Shown here: in pieces, positions 59,893 to 64,000 of the stretch
Layout of the letters: each line of letters starts with the position of its first letter
Numbering within the stretch: the first letter of the stretch is position 1
From: DASQUK01 sp963756425
GTDB lineage: Bacteria > Actinomycetota > Acidimicrobiia > Acidimicrobiales > VFJN01
DNA length: 64,000 nucleotides
Direction of reading: 5' to 3'
Assembly (NCBI GenBank): GCA_963756425.1
Contig: CAVWNW010000022.1
Span: 1 to 64,000 of the forward strand
Program-made: the position numbers and the translations under genes
Notes under the pieces: model-generated
What the model saw: only the letters and a program-made list of their open reading frames with translations
The model's database searches: none
Told to the model about the DNA's origin: nothing

Positions 59893-61164
59893 GTGCGCCG
59901 CCGGTTCCTGACCTCCACGATGTTCATCGCCCTCACCGCGATCGTCCTGCTGGGCGTGCCCCTGGGCTTCGTCCTCGACCGCTTGGCCCGGGAGGCGACG
60001 ATCAGCCGCCTGGAGCGCTCGGCGGCGGCCATCGCCGTCACCGTCGAGCCGATCGTCACCCGCGGCAATCAGCCCACCCAAGCGCTGCTCGACCAGCTCA
60101 CTCCCGCCGGGGACCAGACCATCCTCCGCCTGGCCGACGGTGACCGCATCGTGGCCGGCGACGGCCCCGAGAACCCGACGCTCTCGGTCGAAACCGACGC
60201 TGGCGCTGGGACGGTCGTCGAGTTGGTGGCCCCTGCCACGCCGGTGATCGAGACCGTCAGGCGCTCGGTCCTCACGTTGGCCGCCGTGGCCGCCGTCGGC
60301 CTGGTCCTGGCCGGGGTGTTGGCGACGGTCCAGGCGCGTCGGCTCACCCGGCCGATCGAGGAGCTGGCCCGGGCGGCCCATCGACTCGGCGGCGGCGACT
60401 TCTCTGCCAGGCCACCGCGCTCCGGCGTGCCCGAGCTCGACGCCCTGGCCGAGACGTTGGACGCCAGCAGGGAGCGCATCGCCACCCTGGTCGACGCCGA
60501 GCGCCAGTTCGCCGCCAACGCGAGCCACCAACTGCGCTCGGCGCTAACCGGCCTGACGTTGCGCCTGGAGGAGCTGTCTGCCTCCCCCGATCCCGACACC
60601 AAGGCGGAGGCCGACGAGGCCTTGGCGCAGGCGGCGCGCCTCGACGCGACCATCGACGAACTGCTCCGCCTGGCCCGCACCGGCCGGGCCGGGGAACGGC
60701 GGACCTTCGACCTCGGCGGCATGGTCCGCGAGCACGCCCGCGACTGGCAACCACGCTTTCGGCGGGAGCAGCGTGGCATCGAGGTGCGCACCGAGGGTGC
60801 CGTGCCCGTCCACGCCACGCCCGGCGCCGTCGGCCAGATCGTCGATGTCCTGTTGAGCAACGCGTTGGAGCATGGCCGCGGGGGCGTCGCCTTCCACGTC
60901 CGGGGCGAAGGCCCCAACGGTGTCATGCAGGTGTCCGACGAGGGCGACGGCATCGAGCCCGCGGCCGCGCCGCAGCTGTTCGAGCGGGGCAACGACCGGA
61001 AGGACCACGGCATCGGGCTCCCGCTGGCACGCCAGCTCGCACACGCTGACCTGGGATCCCTGGACCTCCTCACCTACCGGCCGCCCGTCTTCCGGCTCCT
61101 GTTGCCGGGCCCGGACGACGACGTGCCCGAGGCCGCCACCCCGACCGGTCACGACGAGGCTTGA
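59893..61164 (+). CDS. sensor histidine kinase
   Basis: A 423-residue membrane kinase. Helix 1 spans about residues 7-28 and helix 2 about 122-145, enclosing an extracellular domain of some 95 residues. A HAMP segment (ATVQARRLTRPIEELARAAH) follows. The HisKA motif ASHQLRSALTGL contains His212. HATPase boxes: VDVLLSNALEHG (N box), SDEGDGI and HGIGLPLARQLA (G boxes). The GTG start follows no strong Shine-Dalgarno. It pairs with the response regulator just upstream; the htrA promoter repeats begin at the last codons of this gene. Confidence 0.92.
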   Translation: MRRRFLTSTMFIALTAIVLLGVPLGFVLDRLAREATISRLERSAAAIAVTVEPIVTRGNQPTQALLDQLTPAGDQTILRLADGDRIVAGDGPENPTLSVETDAGAGTVVELVAPATPVIETVRRSVLTLAAVAAVGLVLAGVLATVQARRLTRPIEELARAAHRLGGGDFSARPPRSGVPELDALAETLDASRERIATLVDAERQFAANASHQLRSALTGLTLRLEELSASPDPDTKAEADEALAQAARLDATIDELLRLARTGRAGERRTFDLGGMVREHARDWQPRFRREQRGIEVRTEGAVPVHATPGAVGQIVDVLLSNALEHGRGGVAFHVRGEGPNGVMQVSDEGDGIEPAAAPQLFERGNDRKDHGIGLPLARQLAHADLGSLDLLTYRPPVFRLLLPGPDDDVPEAATPTGHDEA

Positions 61165-61226
61165 CCGAAGACTGACGCAAGCCTGACTCAACGCCGGGCG
61201 ACCACTGACGGGTTCCTCCTTACCGT
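61161..61226 (+). promoter_or_regulatory. TGAC direct-repeat promoter, copy F with extra half-sites (htrA)
   Basis: CTGAC at 61183-61187 and 61205-61209, 11 bases, TACCGT at 61221-61226: the same spacing as copies A-C and E, with middle GCCGGGCGACCA. Two further half-sites, TTGAC at 61161-61165 and CTGAC at 61172-61176, continue upstream in exact 11-base steps. The htrA GTG at 61265 has GAGGAGG. Confidence 0.8.
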
Positions 61227-61264
61227 GCCAGGTGAGATAGATCGCATCCGAGGAGGTTGCCGAC

Positions 61265-62503
61265 GTGACCATGACCGATCCGACAGGCAGCACAGGCGGC
61301 CCCGGCAGCACAGGCACCACAGGGACCGAAGCCACCACGCCCACCACGCCCGCACCTCCGACGCCACCGGCGCCGCCAGAGCCGCCCGACGCCGGCGCGC
61401 GCCGGCCACGGCGGCGTGGCTTCGCCGCCGCCGCGCTCGCCGGGGCGGTAGCCGGCGCCCTCGTGGCCGGGTCGATCGCACTCGTGACCGACAACGACAA
61501 CGACAACAGCGGCTCGCCGGCCGCGGCCACCGCCAGCATCCCCGACCACAGCTCCGCGACGATCGACGGCGTTGACGTGGCCGCGGTGCTCAAGCAGGTC
61601 CAGCCGGCGGTCGTGTCGGTCCAGACCAAGAGCCTGAGCGTCGGGAGCCTCGTGTCGCCCGAGGTCCAGGAGGGCGCCGGTACCGGGTTCATCGTGAGCT
61701 CCGACGGCAAGATCGTCACCAACGACCACGTCGTCGACGGCGCCCAGCAGGTGCAGGTGACGCTCTCCGACGGCACCACCAAGTCCGCCAAGGTCCTCGG
61801 GGCCGATCCCACCGCCGACCTGGCCGTGCTCAAGGTCGACGACACCAACCTGCCCACCGTGAAGCTGGGCAACTCCGACGATGTCGGGGTCGGAGATCCC
61901 GTCGTCGCCATCGGCAACGCGCTGGCGTTGCAGGGTGGGCCGACGGTCACCGAGGGCATCGTCTCGGCGCTGGGTCGCACGATCTCGGAGGAGAACGGGG
62001 TGCGCCTCCAGCAGGTCATCCAGACCGACGCCGCGATCAACCCCGGGAATTCCGGCGGACCTCTGGTCGACAGCCACGGCCGTGTGATCGGCATCAACAC
62101 CGCCGTCGCCGGCCAGGCGCAGAACATCGGCTTCGCGATCTCGATCGATCAGGCCAAGCAGGTCGTGAACGACCTCGAGAGCGGCAAGGAGCCGGTCCAC
62201 CCGTTGCTGGGAGTCGATTCGGTCGACATGACCCCCGCCCTGGAGCACCAGCTGAACCTGTCGGTCGATCACGGCGCCCTTGTCGTGACGGTCGAACCCG
62301 GTACAGGAGCGGCCTCGGCAGGCATCCAGGAGGGCGACGTCATCCTCAAGTTCGGCTCCCATGACGTGAAGTCGGCCGACGACCTCTCCAGCGCCGTGTC
62401 CGACACCTCGCCCGGCGACCACGTCACGGTGGTCCTCCAGCGAGGGAGCCAGCAGATGACCGTCACCGTGGATATCGGGCAGCGACCCGCCTCGAGCGGC
62501 TGA
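61265..62503 (+). CDS. HtrA/DegP-type serine protease with PDZ domain
   Basis: A 412-residue envelope protease. A Pro/Thr-rich cytoplasmic N-terminus (to about 50), one membrane anchor (AAAALAGAVAGALVAGSIAL, 54-73), trypsin-like domain with catalytic His155 (NDHVV), Asp185 (ADLAVLK) and Ser263 (GNSGGPL), and a C-terminal PDZ domain from about 315 (LGVDSVDMTP, GIQEGDVILKFGSHDV). This is the actinobacterial PepD/HtrA layout. It starts at GTG (or the ATG two codons on). The two-component system immediately upstream recalls MprAB-pepD of mycobacteria, which handles envelope stress. Confidence 0.94.
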   Translation: MTMTDPTGSTGGPGSTGTTGTEATTPTTPAPPTPPAPPEPPDAGARRPRRRGFAAAALAGAVAGALVAGSIALVTDNDNDNSGSPAAATASIPDHSSATIDGVDVAAVLKQVQPAVVSVQTKSLSVGSLVSPEVQEGAGTGFIVSSDGKIVTNDHVVDGAQQVQVTLSDGTTKSAKVLGADPTADLAVLKVDDTNLPTVKLGNSDDVGVGDPVVAIGNALALQGGPTVTEGIVSALGRTISEENGVRLQQVIQTDAAINPGNSGGPLVDSHGRVIGINTAVAGQAQNIGFAISIDQAKQVVNDLESGKEPVHPLLGVDSVDMTPALEHQLNLSVDHGALVVTVEPGTGAASAGIQEGDVILKFGSHDVKSADDLSSAVSDTSPGDHVTVVLQRGSQQMTVTVDIGQRPASSG

Positions 62504-62548
62504 CGTTCGCTGGAGACCGAGCCCCGGACGCCACGGTCCCCGGCAACA

Positions 62549-62580
62549 GGGCCCCCGCCGTTCCCGCCCGGCGGGGGCCC
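62549..62580 (+). terminator. terminator of htrA
   Basis: GGGCCCCCGCCG (62549-62560) and CGGCGGGGGCCC (62569-62580) form a perfect 12-bp GC stem with an 8-base loop, 46 bases after the htrA stop. No U-run follows. Confidence 0.75.
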
Positions 62581-62815
62581 GCCCGCGTCGCCGCAAAACC
62601 GGTTGCCGTGACATCGCCACCTCGAGGGTTGTGTTGGGGCAGCGTTGTTCGGGAAGTGGCAACACATTCGATGGTTCCTGGCGCAGGAGTGATTGGACGC
62701 AGCCCATGCCTGCGGCGAGAACGCACTGTGGAGCTCAACGGGTCAGGACCTGACGTGTGGATGTCCGACACCGACTGGCTTGGATTGCCCCGGGAGCTGC
62801 TCCCGGCGCTGCGTT

Positions 62816-63013
62816 ATGGCGGATCCGCACGCCAAGCATGAGCCCATCGGGCTTGCCGAGATTGGCGAACGACTCGATGCGTCGCGAGACGCGCTCGCGT
62901 ACTGGCTCGACCGCGGGCTGCTGCCCGATCCTCGCTGGACCGTGAGCGAACGCCCCGCCTGGTGCTGGCGATGTGACATCGAACCGTGGGCGCGGCGGTG
63001 GGGCCGGCTCTGA
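62816..63013 (+). CDS. small helix-turn-helix protein (65 aa, MerR/excisionase-like)
   Basis: A 65-residue protein: HEPIGLAEIGERLDASRDAL, AYWLDRGLLPDPRWTV, then a Trp-rich end (PAWCWRCDIEPWARRWG). The pattern of an HTH followed by a wing with conserved aromatic residues fits MerR-like or excisionase-type DNA-binding proteins. No good Shine-Dalgarno is visible; a hairpin CCGGGAG-CTG-CTCCCGG lies 10-26 bases upstream of the ATG. It converges with the glycosyltransferase gene, 6 bases away. The rest of 62504-62815 holds only the htrA terminator. Confidence 0.6.
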   Translation: MADPHAKHEPIGLAEIGERLDASRDALAYWLDRGLLPDPRWTVSERPAWCWRCDIEPWARRWGRL

Positions 63014-63019
63014 CGGCGG

Positions 63020-64000
63020 TCAGGTCAGCCGCAACGCCTCGTAGAGCGCGATGTGCTGAAGCGCCGTGGTGTCCCAGCTGAACCTCGCCGCCACCCTGGG
63101 CCCGCTGTGGCGCAGCTTCTCCCGGACGCCGTCGTCGTGCGCCACGGTGTCCAGTGCGTCCGCGAGCGCCTCGTCGTCGCCGGGAGCCACCGCGAGGGCA
63201 TCCACGCCGAAGCGCAGGTACTCGGCGAACACGGGTAGGCGGGTGATGACGACCGGGAGGCCGGCGGCCATGGCCTCCAGCACGGCGAGACCGAACCCCT
63301 CGTTGACCGAGGGAAATGCGAAGGCGTCGGCGGCGCGATACCACGCCGCCATCTCGTCGTCGGGCACCGTGCCCAGGAGCGCCACGTCACGGTCGAACTG
63401 GAGGTCGAGGTCGGCCATCGACGCTATGACGCGGTCGCGATAAGGCGTGTGGTCCTGGAACGCATGGCCGCCGATGATGGCGAGCACCGGGGGACGATCC
63501 CAGCGTCGGCGCAGATGCGACATCGCCCTGAACAGGTGGTCGGTGCCCTTGCGGGGCTCGATGCCGCCGACGGTCAGGACGAGGAACCGATCCGCCGCCC
63601 CCGCGCGAGTGCGCAGAGCGGTGACCACGCCCGGGGGTGGGTCGGCCGTGAACCGGTCGAAGTCGACGCCGTTCGTCACCACGTCGGCCTCGACGCCGTA
63701 GTCGTCGGCGAGGCGCTGCCGCCAGATCGGGCTGACCACCAGCACGCGGTCGGGATCGACGATCGAGCGCCGCTGACACTCGATCAGGGCGGGCGTGGTG
63801 AAGTCGTCGACGTGGTGGACCGTCCGCACGACGCAGACCGGCGCACCCGCATCCCGAACGCGGAGGGCAGCGCGGGCAGCGATGCAGTCCTGGACGTGCA
63901 GCACCGGAGGCAATGACCCCTCCCGCGCGATCAGTCCCGCCTCGAGGGCGTCGATCGCATCGAACACGCGCGCCTCGAGCGCGGGGGCGGGCTCGGGGGG
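63020..64000 (-). CDS. MSMEG_0565-type family 4 glycosyltransferase, 5' end beyond the window
   Basis: A GT-B enzyme lacking its N-terminus here; the frame is open to the right edge. LHVQDCIAARAALRVR, VVRTVHHVDDFTTPALIECQ, QRRSIVDPDRVLVVSPIW and VTNGVDFDRF are the distinctive motifs of the MSMEG_0565 glycosyltransferase family. VGGIEPRKGTDHL and PSVNEGFGLAVLEAMAAGLP form the usual GT4 donor site. That family belongs to a conserved gene cluster of unknown product (with a nitrilase and N-acyltransferase-like proteins), so the rest of such a cluster may lie to the right of this window. Confidence 0.87.
   Translation of the reverse strand, partial: PPEPAPALEARVFDAIDALEAGLIAREGSLPPVLHVQDCIAARAALRVRDAGAPVCVVRTVHHVDDFTTPALIECQRRSIVDPDRVLVVSPIWRQRLADDYGVEADVVTNGVDFDRFTADPPPGVVTALRTRAGAADRFLVLTVGGIEPRKGTDHLFRAMSHLRRRWDRPPVLAIIGGHAFQDHTPYRDRVIASMADLDLQFDRDVALLGTVPDDEMAAWYRAADAFAFPSVNEGFGLAVLEAMAAGLPVVITRLPVFAEYLRFGVDALAVAPGDDEALADALDTVAHDDGVREKLRHSGPRVAARFSWDTTALQHIALYEALRLT

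Noticed and set aside
60544..62127. Long minus-strand open frame opposite the histidine kinase and htrA
   Set aside because: Low-complexity translation, no ribosome binding site, and both plus-strand genes have complete active-site motifs.
1..64000. CRISPR arrays, tRNA or rRNA genes, insertion sequences and phage genes
   Set aside because: Looked for regularly spaced repeats, transposase or integrase-like products and cloverleaf-like intergenic sequence; none was convincing. tRNA absence rests on visual reading only.

Overview
This 64 kb window is high-GC, densely coded DNA with GTG starts, two F420-type luciferase-like oxidoreductases, a deazaflavin-dependent nitroreductase-like protein, Ku, a wax ester synthase/DGAT and an MSMEG_0565-type glycosyltransferase. 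Together these point to an actinobacterium. Class Acidimicrobiia is my best guess, but that is inference from gene content; there is no rRNA or ribosomal protein gene to place it. I saw no tRNA, rRNA, CRISPR array, transposase or phage gene.

Layout. 0-5.5 kb: glutamine synthetase-like plus gamma-glutamyl hydrolase pair, a 5'-truncated DUF2975/HTH pair beside a 48-nt palindromic repeat, a lipoprotein and a secreted HAF-repeat protein. 5.5-19 kb: mixed accessory genes, including an ArsR/SRPBCC/DHFR-like operon with a clear operator, a GT1 glycosyltransferase, CYTH, LLM, GGDEF, cyclase and SDR proteins. 19-24.5 kb: Ku, a YrhK-like membrane protein, a PAP2 phosphatase, SppA and a CelR-like LacI regulator. 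24.5-33.7 kb: LLM, VOC and alcohol dehydrogenase genes, a P450-SDR-nitroreductase operon, and a lipid pair (WS/DGAT divergent from a HAD-acyltransferase fusion). 33.7-42.3 kb: a PEP-utilising enzyme, a DUF1269 protein, a second glutamine synthetase-like gene, an orphan solute-binding lipoprotein, a FluG-type amidohydrolase and a hairpin-rich spacer. 42.4-48.5 kb: sugar use (xylA, xylB, a secreted GH6 cellulase with a textbook CelR/CebR box, Gfo/Idh/MocA). 48.6-62.5 kb: an envelope and export block. 62.8-64 kb: a small HTH protein and a glycosyltransferase cut by the window edge.

The most interesting part is 52-61.3 kb. Six intergenic sites share one architecture: YTGAC, 17 bases, YTGAC, 11 bases, then a -10-like TACNNT in five of the six. 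They lie in front of a four-gene ABC exporter operon, a 30-codon leader ORF coupled to a PAP2-kinase-flippase fusion, an MFS exporter, an FtsH C-terminal fragment, HtpX and an HtrA protease. An OmpR-family response regulator and a histidine kinase are encoded between HtpX and HtrA. The HtrA copy adds further TGAC half-sites at 11-base steps, the helical periodicity expected for OmpR/PhoB-family regulators. I infer a local envelope-stress regulon controlled by that two-component system. Three of the six promoters put the predicted transcription start at or next to the ATG, so those messages are probably leaderless.

A second linked pair is the CelR-like regulator at 23.5 kb and the perfect 14-bp CelR/CebR box upstream of the GH6 cellulase at 46.6 kb. 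Four genes (arsR, an alpha/beta hydrolase, a VOC protein and the WS/DGAT) each carry what looks like a one-base frameshift; whether these are real or sequencing errors cannot be decided from the sequence alone.
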